Assembly (NCBI GenBank): GCA_047921075.1
Contig: JBLRWS010000053.1
Span: 1-15,684, forward strand
Direction of reading: 5' to 3'
Length of the DNA: 15,684 nt
From: JBLRWS01 sp047921075
GTDB taxonomy: Bacteria; Bacteroidota; Rhodothermia; Balneolales; Balneolaceae
The stretch's first letter is position 1, and the number at the start of each line of letters is the position of its first letter. Below are positions 1 to 8,079 of this stretch, piece by piece. Below the pieces are notes generated by a model. That model had not been told where the DNA came from. It made no database searches and saw only the letters and a list, made by a program, of their open reading frames with translations. The translations under genes and the position numbers were made by a program.

Positions 1-938
1 TTTTGCGGCAAGCCGTCTATCTGCAGCCAGTAGTGTACACTGTCTTCACGGGCAAAATCGCGCTTCATGAAAAAGTCGGCATCGGGCTGCCAGTCGGTAA
101 AATCACCGATCACAAACACATTCTCCTTTTCGGGAGCAAAGAGCGACAAAATCACGGAACCGCCACCGAGGTCGTTCACGCCGTCTTCAATGCCGGTGGG
201 GCGTTGCTGCTCCACCACATCACCGACACCCACAATCCGGAACGTGTGCGTGCCGGTGTTCTCAAATTCATCCACCCCGGTGAGGGTAAAGTCGAAATTG
301 TCTACTTGGTCGGGCACAAACGTGTAGCGCAGGGTGTCGTTCACCGCAGTGGCCACCTCCTGATCATCAAACACTAAAGAGAGCGTCAGTGTCTCGCCCA
401 CATCGGTATTGCCGATCCCGACAATCTGGAACGGTTCGCCCATCGAGGCAATCGTAGCCGGGCCTTCCGGACTCAGCGTACGTACGTTTACGGCTTCGTC
501 TGCAAGATCGACAAACAGATCTTCGGTCTGGCGGGTACCGTTGCCATCGCGCAGTACAAATGCGAGCTGGAAAACCTTTTCCACCGAATTTGGGATGTTA
601 TAAAACTCGCGGATATCCTCAATGGTAATTTGCCAGAGGTTCTCACCCACGTTGGTCATGCGGGCTTTCTCTATGTTGGTATCCCAGCCGGCAATTACAA
701 ACGACCACGCTCCGCTGTTTTTATCTTCTTCGCTGATGATGACCCCGGTATGGGCAAAGACGTCACCGTTAAATCCTTCCAGTTCGGTTCGCTCTACCAT
801 GCTCACATCAAAGGTAATTTCGATGGATTGATCTTCAGTGGGAAACGCGGGTTGCGTGGTGATGGCCTGGCCGGCCAACAGCCCGGGAGTCAGAATCGTT
901 GCAGCGGCCAGAAGCAGTTTAATGATGGAGTACTTCAT
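1..938 (-). CDS. Alpha-amylase family (GH13-type) secreted glycosidase, N-terminal 312 residues only
   Basis: The gene starts at ATG 938 and stays open through the left window edge, so only the first 312 codons are seen. Residues 1-23 form a signal peptide ending LLAG before Q. Residues about 28-145 resemble the N-terminal domain found on Bacteroidota alpha-amylases, with GDVFAHTGVI at 58-67, a DIREFYNIP segment near 108-116 and LAFVLRDGNGT at 125-135. Residues about 155-238 look like an Ig-like bridging domain. From about 260 a CBM48/isoamylase-N-like segment begins, with VILSLFAPEKENVFVIGDFT followed by DWQPDADFFM. The GH13 barrel and catalytic residues would lie off the window, so catalysis is inferred from family architecture. 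It follows the LacI-family gene by 21 bp and is probably cotranscribed with it. No clear Shine-Dalgarno sequence precedes the start. The likely role is extracellular or periplasmic cleavage of alpha-glucans such as starch. Confidence 0.82.
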   Translation of the reverse strand, partial: MKYSIIKLLLAAATILTPGLLAGQAITTQPAFPTEDQSIEITFDVSMVERTELEGFNGDVFAHTGVIISEEDKNSGAWSFVIAGWDTNIEKARMTNVGENLWQITIEDIREFYNIPNSVEKVFQLAFVLRDGNGTRQTEDLFVDLADEAVNVRTLSPEGPATIASMGEPFQIVGIGNTDVGETLTLSLVFDDQEVATAVNDTLRYTFVPDQVDNFDFTLTGVDEFENTGTHTFRIVGVGDVVEQQRPTGIEDGVNDLGGGSVILSLFAPEKENVFVIGDFTDWQPDADFFMKRDFAREDSVHYWLQIDGLPQ

Positions 939-959
939 GAGTCAGTGATTAGCGTACGA

Positions 960-1961
960 TTACGGTTTAATTTTCTCTGATGAACTGCGTAGAATCAGCT
1001 CCGGAGAGTAGATGGTATGCTCCACATCTTTGGTACCCTCTCCGATGCGGTCCATGACGTGCTGACTGGCAATTTTGCCCATTTCGTACATGGGCTGGGC
1101 TACCGTCGAAAGCCCGATATATTCGGCGATGGCGAGGTTGTCGTTGCTGATCATGGGGATGCGAATACCCATCTCGTCCATCGCTTTGATGGCCCCGATC
1201 GCTTTCACATCCGACACGCTGTAGCAAGCTTCGGGCAGCGGATCGAGGCTCAGAATTTTTTTCATGGCCAGATAGCCATCTTTTTCGGTAAAGCCGTCGC
1301 GATAGGTAGAGCCGCTTGAGATGATCAGCGACCGGTCGAACGGTAGCCCTGCATACTCGAGTGCCGCCTGATACCCCTCAATTCGCTGTTTTACCGGTTT
1401 GGAACTTTCAACTGCAGAGAGCAGTGCAATGCGCTCATACCCTTGTTCGATAAAGTACGACGTGGCTTTAAACGCTCCTTTTCGGTTATCCACACTTACG
1501 GAGTCAAAATCCCCGAAATAGTCGTCGATGATAACGATGGAGGGCTCGTACTTTTGAAGTTTTTTCCACTTTTCATCTTCAAAATGGATCGAGATAAAAA
1601 TATACCCCTCGGCAAACTGGCGTTTTAGCTGATGTTCAACCTGGTTGAAGAGATCCTCGTCCGATTTGATATTCAGCACAGTGAGTTCGTACTCATGGTT
1701 GGTTACCTGATCCTGAATACCGGCCAGTACCTCCATAAAGAAGTAGTTGGAGATCATCGGTACAACCACAGCGATGGTGTTTTTCTTTTTGCTGGCCAGC
1801 CCCTGCGCAAATGCCTGTGGATGGTAGCCCATCTCGTCGGCTATTTTCAGCACCTTATCTCGGGTTTTGGTGCGAACTTTCCCGTTGTTATTCATCACAC
1901 GAGAGACCGTTGCAATGCTCACATTGGCCGCTTTCGCGATGTCGTAAATTGTGTTGCCCAC
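960..1961 (-). CDS. LacI/GalR-family transcriptional regulator
   Basis: This is a 333-residue protein of full family length. An N-terminal helix-turn-helix sits at residues about 4-24 (TIYDIAKAANVSIATVSRVM), followed by the hinge region with PQAFAQGLASKK at about 48-59. A periplasmic-binding-protein-like ligand domain, beginning IAVVVPMISNYFF, fills the rest. Members of this family bind pseudo-palindromic operators as dimers and release or bind DNA on sensing a sugar. The start is GTG at 1961: an in-frame TAG lies about ten codons upstream, no ATG lies between them, and the family normally begins only a few residues before the helix-turn-helix. No Shine-Dalgarno sequence is seen. The gene is separated from the upstream operon by a terminator and sits 21 bp before the amylase gene, which suggests it controls alpha-glucan use. 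The actual effector cannot be read from the sequence. Confidence 0.95.
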   Translation of the reverse strand: MGNTIYDIAKAANVSIATVSRVMNNNGKVRTKTRDKVLKIADEMGYHPQAFAQGLASKKKNTIAVVVPMISNYFFMEVLAGIQDQVTNHEYELTVLNIKSDEDLFNQVEHQLKRQFAEGYIFISIHFEDEKWKKLQKYEPSIVIIDDYFGDFDSVSVDNRKGAFKATSYFIEQGYERIALLSAVESSKPVKQRIEGYQAALEYAGLPFDRSLIISSGSTYRDGFTEKDGYLAMKKILSLDPLPEACYSVSDVKAIGAIKAMDEMGIRIPMISNDNLAIAEYIGLSTVAQPMYEMGKIASQHVMDRIGEGTKDVEHTIYSPELILRSSSEKIKP

Positions 1962-1991
1962 GGTATGCGGTTTGATTAAAAAATTATGCTA

Positions 1992-2032
1992 CAAATAAAA
2001 TAATAATGCAGGTGCCGTTCAAAGCACCTGCA
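1992..2032 (-). terminator. Intrinsic (rho-independent) terminator after the T9SS/PorV operon
   Basis: On the minus strand a perfect 9-bp stem, TGCAGGTGC pairing with GCACCTGCA (2032-2024 and 2015-2007), encloses an 8-nt loop and is followed by the T-rich tail TTATTATTTTATTT. It lies 25 bp past the stop codon of the 718-residue protein gene and before the LacI-family gene. It therefore most likely ends the operon and leaves the regulator to its own promoter. The remaining 30 bp up to the GTG start are AT-rich. I see no promoter there that I would defend. Confidence 0.85.
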
Positions 2033-2058
2033 ATGGATCGTTTCAAAAATGGATCGTT
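2032..2058. repeat. 11-bp direct repeat beside the terminator
   Basis: The word AATGGATCGTT occurs at 2032-2042 and again at 2048-2058, a 16-bp period. The second copy overlaps the stop codon of the 718-residue protein gene. The first copy shares its first base with the terminator stem. It may be a small slippage duplication or a half-site pair. No function can be assigned. Confidence 0.6.
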
Positions 2059-4213
2059 ACTTAATCAGCGTCATTGCGCGTTGTTGCACAAAGTTTCCGG
2101 CCTGGATTCTATAGAAATAGACTCCGGAAGCCAGCATTGACGCATCGAAGGTTACCGTATGTGGACCCGAATTGAACTGCCGGTTATTGACCAGCGTAGC
2201 AACCCGTTGCCCAAGTGTATTGTATACTGTCAGACTCACTTCAGAGGCGGTCGGCAGTGTAAACTTGATATTGGTGGTTGGGTTGAACGGATTCGGGAAA
2301 TTCTGGCTCAATTCGAATTCGGATACCAGTCCCGTATCAACATCCTCGGTAGAGGTTACCAGATCCTGGATGTAAAGTGTACCGGAATAGAAGTAGTTCC
2401 GGTTGTCTTCACTCAGGCGAACTTCCGGCTGAAGCACAAGAAGTGTTTCTCCCCAATCGATGGATGTGGCTTTTCCATTTTCCTCATTGAGGAAGTTGAA
2501 CACCAGGTTCTCACCGTTTTCACCGATACCGTAGGTTGGAGGTTCTTCGAAATCGAGGTCTTCCTCTTTCCATATGATCGGGTTCAGTTCGTTATTTTGT
2601 GCCCAAAACACGTCGTCTCCCACAATTTCGAGTGGTTCGATGTAGCGGTAGTACCGCCGTCCGGCATCAAAACCGTCGCCATTCTGCACGCGGGTTCCAT
2701 CTTCTTTCTGATACAACACTACAAACCCGAAATTATTGATGGTTGGCAGCTGAAGCTCGAAATCGAGCTCGAAGATGTTCTCCTGCTCTGTTGCAGAAAA
2801 CAGCAAGCGATCTTTCCCTTCCTGGGTCTCGAGTGCTTCATCACCGGTTGAGAGGCCTTGCGTCAAGGCAAAAATCGGTGTTTCAAGAATCAGGAACAGC
2901 GAATCGGCTTCCGGATCAAACGGAGTATCGAAGGCCAGCGCATCGGTCATATCGATCGTGAACTTCACGGTAACCGGCTCTTCTGCGTTCACGAAGTCGA
3001 TGTTCTGATCGTTCAGTACGGCTTGTGCGGGCAAACTGTTGAAGAATGCCGTTTCCGTTCCGAAATCGCCCGGTACAGGCTGTGTGGCTTGATCTGTGAA
3101 TTCATAGATACGGTCTGCACCACCGGTAATGCCCGGCTCTTCCCATCCCATTCCGTCTACAAGGCCCGGAATAAAGTTCGGGCTTTCGGAGTCAAAACGG
3201 GTGTCGTCCCATCGGATGAAGTATTTGTAGGCAATGTTTGCGCCTGCTTCTTCATTTACCGCGGCACTTTTCGTCCAGATGCCCAACGTTTGGTTAAAGT
3301 TCATGGCACCGCCTTCACCTTGTGTATCCCATCCGTTGAACGCACCGGGTACGAACACACTATCGCCTACTGCACGGTTAAAGAAACCGAGATCCTCGAG
3401 CAATCCCACATCAATAGAGAATTGCAGAGTGGACTCGATAACATCACCGGCGGGTGGGCGACGATTGTTGAAGAAACCCCACGGCAGGGTGGTATCGGCT
3501 GCCGGAATGTTGAACGTCCGGTTGGCTCCATCTTCCCACGTTACAGAGGCTCCGTCATCAAGTACGAACTTGTACTCGCCACTGCCTGTGGCCCGATCAA
3601 ATTCTCCCCGAACACCTACTACATTGGACTCATCTGCGGGATCGAAATCGCCCGTTGCAACTTGAGCGCCAACATTTACGCGGAAATGTACAGCCACTTC
3701 GTTTTCATCGCTGGCACCGAACGTAAAGGGTGCTTCACGTCCAATATCAGGGCGTGCAACGTAGATTGCTTCCGTGCGAAAATCTTCGTCGGCTTCAGCC
3801 GGTACCGTGAAGACGTAGTCATTCGTTTCGGGATCGGGGTTATTTAACTCCCAACCGCCGTCGAAGCCGAGACCTTGCAGTTCTCCGCCTTCATCTTCGT
3901 ATCCAACCCAGATTTTATACACGATCTGGTCGCCGGGATTTAACGCAAGGTCCAGCTCCCAATAGTCGCCACCTACGTTGGTGGCACGTTTGGAATTGGC
4001 ACCCCAGGTTATTTCACCGGTATCATCTCCATTGATCGCACCCCGCATCTGCACAACATTATCCTCAAAGAGGGTGTCGGCAACTGTGGAGGTGTTGATC
4101 ACGAAGGTGACCGTTATCGGGTCATCTCCTCCGTTTTGCGCTACGGCTATACCGGTTGTGCTCAAGAGCATCATACCGGCAAACAGCAGCAAAATTGTAG
4201 CTTTTTTCATCAT
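2057..4213 (-). CDS. T9SS-exported protein with CBM20/SusE-like beta-sandwich repeats, likely surface starch-binding
   Basis: This is a 718-residue protein. Residues 1-25 are a signal peptide ending GIAVA before Q, with no lipobox cysteine. Four related modules follow, each opening with an alternating beta strand: VTFVINTSTVADTLF (35-49), VAVHFRVNVGAQV (173-185), STLQFSIDVGLLEDLGFF (261-278) and VTVKFTIDMTDALAF (414-428). The third carries SVFVPGAFNGWD (285-296) and later YKYFIRW, a pattern typical of starch-binding CBM20-like and SusE/F-like domains. The last about 86 residues form a type A T9SS sorting domain, with LSQNFPNPFNPTTNIKF at 635-651 and GVYFYRIQAG before a terminal TLIK. The two ATGs at 4213 and 4210 share a GAGGT element; spacing (2 versus 5 nt) favours 4210. 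Being last in the operon and near an amylase gene, it probably holds alpha-glucan on the cell surface. Binding is inferred from fold pattern only. Confidence 0.85.
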   Translation of the reverse strand: MMKKATILLLFAGMMLLSTTGIAVAQNGGDDPITVTFVINTSTVADTLFEDNVVQMRGAINGDDTGEITWGANSKRATNVGGDYWELDLALNPGDQIVYKIWVGYEDEGGELQGLGFDGGWELNNPDPETNDYVFTVPAEADEDFRTEAIYVARPDIGREAPFTFGASDENEVAVHFRVNVGAQVATGDFDPADESNVVGVRGEFDRATGSGEYKFVLDDGASVTWEDGANRTFNIPAADTTLPWGFFNNRRPPAGDVIESTLQFSIDVGLLEDLGFFNRAVGDSVFVPGAFNGWDTQGEGGAMNFNQTLGIWTKSAAVNEEAGANIAYKYFIRWDDTRFDSESPNFIPGLVDGMGWEEPGITGGADRIYEFTDQATQPVPGDFGTETAFFNSLPAQAVLNDQNIDFVNAEEPVTVKFTIDMTDALAFDTPFDPEADSLFLILETPIFALTQGLSTGDEALETQEGKDRLLFSATEQENIFELDFELQLPTINNFGFVVLYQKEDGTRVQNGDGFDAGRRYYRYIEPLEIVGDDVFWAQNNELNPIIWKEEDLDFEEPPTYGIGENGENLVFNFLNEENGKATSIDWGETLLVLQPEVRLSEDNRNYFYSGTLYIQDLVTSTEDVDTGLVSEFELSQNFPNPFNPTTNIKFTLPTASEVSLTVYNTLGQRVATLVNNRQFNSGPHTVTFDASMLASGVYFYRIQAGNFVQQRAMTLIK

Positions 4214-4215
4214 CT

Positions 4216-4220
4216 ACCTC
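4216..4220 (-). promoter_or_regulatory. Shine-Dalgarno site deciding the start of the 718-residue protein
   Basis: On the minus strand GAGGT ends 2 nt before the first ATG (4213) and 5 nt before the second (4210). The second spacing is the more usual, so translation may begin at residue 2 of the longer reading. Confidence 0.6.
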
Positions 4221-4228
4221 GTTTTGGT

Positions 4229-4276
4229 TTATGTTAACGGACGTTCCGTTTTGTAATGGTACTTCACAGTGGTCAT
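4229..4276 (-). pseudogene. 15-codon mini-ORF: orphan start of an A2-like gene after PorV copy 1
   Basis: Four bp past the stop of the left PorV gene there is an ATG with the same AGGA element (4286-4289, 9-nt spacer) that serves the 911-residue gene after the right PorV copy. It opens an ORF beginning MTTVKYHYK that stops after 15 codons, 15 nt before the next gene. The first five codons match those of the 911-residue protein (MITVK) with one base change (4272 versus 8072), and similarity ends at 4262. It is best read as the cut-off 5' end of a duplicated gene. It could still be translated as a leader peptide coupling PorV and the 718-residue gene. Confidence 0.6.
4236..4250. promoter_or_regulatory. 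Candidate operator: 15-bp palindrome upstream of the 718-residue gene
   Basis: AACGGA-CGT-TCCGTT is an inverted repeat with perfect 6-bp arms around a 3-bp centre. It lies 23 bp before the first ATG of the T9SS-exported protein, in the largest gap of the operon. Its size and CG-containing centre would suit a LacI-family operator, and such a regulator is encoded about 2.3 kb away. I found no second clear copy in the window and no convincing promoter next to it, so this is a suggestion only. A weak hairpin is the alternative. Confidence 0.3.
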
Positions 4277-5370
4277 TGCTTAAAATCCTATTTTGAGTGA
4301 GAACCGGTTGGTCAGCCCCAAAAACTTGTGGTCAGACAGTGCGTAGCCGATGTTCAGCTTTACCCCGCTCTGCAGGCTGTAGGCCACCTGGCCCCCAAAC
4401 GCATACCGGTTCATCCGGTCATCGCCCTTAAACAGCTCGCCAAGGCCCGCCTGAAGGGCAAACAGCTCCTCAAAAAAGGCCAGCTCCACCCCTACATTCA
4501 CACTCTGTTTGTCATCGCTCGGGCTCACCCCGTCGGCCATCACCGTGGCCCGAAGCTCACGGCTTTGCACCGCATCCCAGGCCAGGCCCACCTGCAGCAT
4601 CAGCGGCATATCAAAATCGTCGGTATCCAGCCGCGCATCAATCTGGTTGTTGTTGCCCTGGCTGCCCGGGTCTATATCTACCGTGGTGGTTAAATCGCGG
4701 CCGTCTATGTTCAGCTTCTCCCCAAAATTGGCCAGCCGTACACCAAAGCGAATTCCGTCGAACGGAGTTACAAAGTGCGTTCCCAAATCGATGGCAAACC
4801 CACCGGCCGAGGAGTTATCAATCGATTCGTGCACGTATTTGATCGTGCCACCAAAGGCGAAGTCGTCCATTAAAAACTGCGCGTAGCTCACCCCTACCGT
4901 ATAGCTGCCCGCACTGAAAAACCGCCCGGTGCCCTCTTCCTGGTCAAAGGTGGTCTCTTCCATATCGTCTACGCTCAGCGCCACCACATGCAGCCCTACC
5001 ACCGCCTTGTTGGGCAGCGGCAGCACCACACCGGCAAAATTGTGGCTCAGCCCGGGAAACCACTCCGCGTGCTCTACCATCACCTGACGGTCGGCCAGGG
5101 CCAGCGCTCCCGGATTCCAAAACAGCGCCGTGGCATCCTCGGCCGTGGCCGTTACCGCGCTGCCAAGGGCCGCCGCGCGTGCGCCCACCGGAATGGTTAA
5201 AAACTGGCCCGCGCTGGTGCCCGAACGCGATATAACCTGCGCCTCGGCCTCACCGGCGCCCACGCCCGGCAGCAGCCATAAGCCGGCCAGCATCACCAAT
5301 ACTCCAAGTCCCTGTCGTGCTCTGTTTCTCATATCGTTCATTACTTAATCACCGCAAATCGTCCCGTGGT
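4262..5370. repeat. Left copy of the 3.8-kb-spaced long direct repeat carrying PorV
   Basis: Line-by-line comparison shows that bases 4273-5370 equal 8073-9170 without a mismatch (1,098 bp). The match extends leftward to 4262 with a single change (G at 4272, A at 8072). It covers the whole PorV-family gene, the last ten codons of the upstream secreted-protein gene and the first codons of the downstream ORF. Outside the repeat, similarity drops at once: 5371 and 5374 differ from 9171 and 9174 at synonymous positions. Confidence 0.97.
4280..5341 (-). CDS. PorV/PorQ-family outer-membrane beta-barrel, copy 1
   Basis: This 353-residue protein is identical in sequence to the product of 8080-9141. 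Residues 1-34 are a signal peptide ending GEAEA before Q. Next comes the segment typical of the PorV/PorQ (UPF0164-like, FadL-fold) family: GQFLTIPVGARAAALGSAVT near 46-65 and DATALFWNPGALA near 69-81. Alternating beta strands then run to a terminal IGF, with the end F expected for outer-membrane insertion. PorV acts in the type IX secretion system as a barrel that receives cargo and passes it to the attachment complex. Whether this paralogue does the same is inferred. The start ATG overlaps the stop of the upstream 911-residue gene (TAATG), implying translational coupling. A later ATG at codon 4 lacks better support. The exact identity with copy 2 shows recent duplication or gene conversion. 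Confidence 0.9.
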   Translation of the reverse strand: MNDMRNRARQGLGVLVMLAGLWLLPGVGAGEAEAQVISRSGTSAGQFLTIPVGARAAALGSAVTATAEDATALFWNPGALALADRQVMVEHAEWFPGLSHNFAGVVLPLPNKAVVGLHVVALSVDDMEETTFDQEEGTGRFFSAGSYTVGVSYAQFLMDDFAFGGTIKYVHESIDNSSAGGFAIDLGTHFVTPFDGIRFGVRLANFGEKLNIDGRDLTTTVDIDPGSQGNNNQIDARLDTDDFDMPLMLQVGLAWDAVQSRELRATVMADGVSPSDDKQSVNVGVELAFFEELFALQAGLGELFKGDDRMNRYAFGGQVAYSLQSGVKLNIGYALSDHKFLGLTNRFSLKIGF

Positions 5371-8076
5371 CTCACCTACACCGGGTGCTGTTACATGGTA
5401 GAGGTATACTCCGTACGGGAGGTCATCATTATCTTTGGTTCGCATGTCCCAAATAAATCGGTCGTTATCCACGCTATTGTCGACCTGAATGGTCTGTATG
5501 AGCCGGCCTGATACAGAAAAGATGCGGATGGTGCACTGTGCCGGCAGATTGGTAAAGTGCAACTGGCGCTCCCGGCCATTGGTGCTCATCGGCTCGCCAA
5601 TGTGGGTTACCAGGTAGGGGTTGGGAACCACTTTGATGTCTTTCAACCGGTCGGCGATCAATGATTGATCCGTTCGTAACACATTCTCCTCATCAATACG
5701 GAAGGTGTAACTATCAACACTGGTAAACGGCTTGATGGTGATCAGTTGCAGTGCATCTCCGCCAACAGGGTTGACCGATACGCCGCGCAGGTCGGGCAGC
5801 ATCGATATTTTCCAGGTATCTACATCCTGGCTTGGGCCAAAATCTTCTATAAAAAATATCTCATCGCTCACTGCACCAAGCGGCTGGCCGGGCTGCGTGG
5901 GAACCAATACGGCACGGAAGAAGAAGACGCGGTCAGCCAGGGTAAAGTTTGCACCGGCATCGGCTGATTTGAGCCGGGTTAACCCCTCGCCCACCACAAA
6001 GAGATCGCCCGATGCCGTAAGGGAGGCCTCAAAAAGGGTAAATGAGGAGATCGGATCGCCCACTTGCCAGGTTGTGCCACCGTCTGATGTGCGCAGTGTG
6101 CGCCCGTTATTCCCTACCGCCAACCCATTATCGGCATCAAAAAAGGTGACCGCCTGCAGGTTCACGGAACCGACCGTTGTTTCCGTAAATGTTTGTCCGC
6201 CATCCGTGGTAGCAAAAATCCGGCCGGCATTGGCTACCAGATAGCCGTTGTTTTCGTCCAAAAAGAATATGCCGTTAAATACCCGAAGGCCAAGCGAGTT
6301 CAAAGCCCACGTGGCCCCGCCATCATCGGTTCGGTAAAAACGTCCGGAATTTCCGGCGATGAAGCCTGTGTTGGCATCCATCATAAACAGTGCATTCATA
6401 TCGCGATCGGCAGGCACCGTCTGCGTCCACGATTCTCCCCCGTTGGTTGTGCGCAACAAAATTCCGCCCTGGCCGGTTACAAACCCGGTGTTTTCGTCCA
6501 CAAACTGTACCGCCCGCAGGTTGTTCGATACGGACGGACCCACATCCTCCCAAATCTCCCCGCCATTGGTTGTGCGGATAATGGTGCCGTTATTACCCAC
6601 GGCAAAACCCACGGTTTCTGTCGGAAAAGAGACATCCAGCAGATTATCGATCGTGCCCGACTGCTGAGGAATCCAACTCTCGCCGGCATCCTCTGTTTTT
6701 TGTACAAGTCCGGCAAACCCTACAATGTATCCAACCTGATCGGAGGGAAAATCGACGCTGTTCAAGGTTCGCGGTGCGTTCGGCGAAAAGGCAAAAGGAA
6801 TCTCTTCGCCGGAGGTTTCATTAAATACCCGAAAATTGGTTTGCTGAGCCGGAAGCTGTACTGAGAGTCCACCGGCCGATACTTCAAACGGCACCGATTC
6901 ACTCACGGCTTCATCAAAAAACTCGACCCTGTAATCGGCCAACTGCGGAAAGCGGGAGGATATGGAAAATTCGAACCGGTGAATCGGATCGGGCTGGGTG
7001 CTTTCCCAACGCGAGAGATCGAGGTTGGCCCGAACGGTATCGCCGGTGCTGGTGATGATGAGCCGAAACCCTTCACGAATGGGAAGCGGCAGGCTTCGAA
7101 AATCGTCCATTTGATCGAACACAAAGTCGCCGGTCGTTTCATTGAGCAGCGAAAAATCGCGCGTGGTGGGCAGGTCGGGATTGTCTCCCGTGCCCGGCAA
7201 AATGGTATCGCGGAAGGTAACCAGGTAGTTGGCACCGGGTACCAGCTCACTCGGGTCGATGATTTCGACCGATACCGTACCGCCGGCAGAGCCGCTTAAG
7301 CGGGTTACCATCGGGTTGACAGGCTCCACCGCTCCCGCAGCCGGACGGCGGGGAATGACCCGCACGGTGTTTCTTCCGGTAACCACCGTACCATCACTTT
7401 GGATGGTGATGTCAATCTCCGATTCGACCGGCGGTATCGTGTACACCTCATTGGGCAGCGGCTCGGATATGTTGCCCTGGCCATCCACTTCAATCGGAAT
7501 CGGGAATCCGGGCAGGGCATCTCCATGCGTGTACGCCACTACCGCATAATAGTAGGTGCGGCCGTTGATCACCTCCGTATCGAGCCACTGCCGCTGCAAA
7601 CCCACGTCGCTGCCAAGAAAAAAGCGTACCCCGTTGATGGATGCCGGGTGGAAATCGCGTATTTCGTTTTGGAGATCAAATTGTGCCGAGGGAGCAAGAC
7701 GCTGTACGTTTCCACGATTATCGGTAATGCGAAGCGCATCCAGAAAGTTGGGATCGGTCGATTTATAGACTTTGTACCCTTCAAAATTTTCCGGATTCAA
7801 ACCCAGTGATTCCAGATACTCATCAAAATGCGCCTCGGCAGATTCATCCCAGTAGAGCAATACCTGTCCATCTCCCGGAACGGCTTTCAAGAGCGGCTTG
7901 GAAGGCAGCACCGGTTCGGTTGGAACTTGTGCCATGGCCGGGCCGGCAAAAAACAGGACCGCGCAGAACAGGAGAATCACCGGAGCCGTCAGGCGGAGGA
8001 ACCACCGTCTGGGCCGATCGTTTTTTATCGCTTTTACAGACATACTATTCAAATACTGATTCTTCACAGTGATCAT
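5341..8076 (-). CDS. Secreted protein A2: FN3-like framework with a seven-repeat YCF48-type beta-propeller and T9SS-like C-terminus
   Basis: This is a 911-residue protein. A signal peptide with RR at 23-24 and a long hydrophobic core ends GPAMA before Q50. Residues about 56-310 match residues about 748-1000 of the 1300-residue protein, with shared NFEGY, INGRTY and IDP motifs, and include an FN3-like domain. Residues about 437-720 hold seven repeats of about 40 residues of the form 'xGFAVGNNGTIIRTTNGGexW', as in YCF48/HCF136 and BNR-type propellers, enough for one seven-bladed propeller. Near 840 is IKVVPNPYLVT, then a FlgD/T9SS-like C-terminal domain (LHFTNLPAQCTIRIF ... GRFAVIK). ATG 8076 has AGGA at 9 nt; ATG 8043 (M12 of the long form) has no such site but would give a more usual signal peptide. 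Probably a surface protein exported with help from the adjacent PorV. The ligand is unknown. Confidence 0.85.
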   Translation of the reverse strand: MITVKNQYLNSMSVKAIKNDRPRRWFLRLTAPVILLFCAVLFFAGPAMAQVPTEPVLPSKPLLKAVPGDGQVLLYWDESAEAHFDEYLESLGLNPENFEGYKVYKSTDPNFLDALRITDNRGNVQRLAPSAQFDLQNEIRDFHPASINGVRFFLGSDVGLQRQWLDTEVINGRTYYYAVVAYTHGDALPGFPIPIEVDGQGNISEPLPNEVYTIPPVESEIDITIQSDGTVVTGRNTVRVIPRRPAAGAVEPVNPMVTRLSGSAGGTVSVEIIDPSELVPGANYLVTFRDTILPGTGDNPDLPTTRDFSLLNETTGDFVFDQMDDFRSLPLPIREGFRLIITSTGDTVRANLDLSRWESTQPDPIHRFEFSISSRFPQLADYRVEFFDEAVSESVPFEVSAGGLSVQLPAQQTNFRVFNETSGEEIPFAFSPNAPRTLNSVDFPSDQVGYIVGFAGLVQKTEDAGESWIPQQSGTIDNLLDVSFPTETVGFAVGNNGTIIRTTNGGEIWEDVGPSVSNNLRAVQFVDENTGFVTGQGGILLRTTNGGESWTQTVPADRDMNALFMMDANTGFIAGNSGRFYRTDDGGATWALNSLGLRVFNGIFFLDENNGYLVANAGRIFATTDGGQTFTETTVGSVNLQAVTFFDADNGLAVGNNGRTLRTSDGGTTWQVGDPISSFTLFEASLTASGDLFVVGEGLTRLKSADAGANFTLADRVFFFRAVLVPTQPGQPLGAVSDEIFFIEDFGPSQDVDTWKISMLPDLRGVSVNPVGGDALQLITIKPFTSVDSYTFRIDEENVLRTDQSLIADRLKDIKVVPNPYLVTHIGEPMSTNGRERQLHFTNLPAQCTIRIFSVSGRLIQTIQVDNSVDNDRFIWDMRTKDNDDLPYGVYLYHVTAPGVGETTGRFAVIK

Positions 8077-8079
8077 TGC

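Noticed and set aside
1..938. Plus-strand ORFs at the left edge (3-377, 67-327, 409-603, 622-831, 630-980)
   Set aside because: They are antisense shadows of the amylase N-terminal region, which is continuous in one minus-strand frame from ATG 938 to the edge and carries a signal peptide and family motifs.
1962..2006. Bacteroidota-type promoter (TTG / TAnnTTTG) for the LacI-family gene
   Set aside because: The region is AT-rich and something like TTTATTTG occurs, but the match is weak and overlaps the terminator tail, so it cannot be told from chance.
2159..3847. Long plus-strand ORFs of 230 and 329 codons lying opposite the 718-residue protein
   Set aside because: They show no domain, signal peptide or ribosome site, and the opposite strand encodes a clear secreted multi-domain protein. 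Codon bias of that gene explains the open antisense frames.
6000..6750. Regularly spaced similar units suggesting a DNA repeat array or CRISPR
   Set aside because: The similarity comes from protein-level propeller repeats of about 40 residues; the DNA units differ and have no constant spacers.
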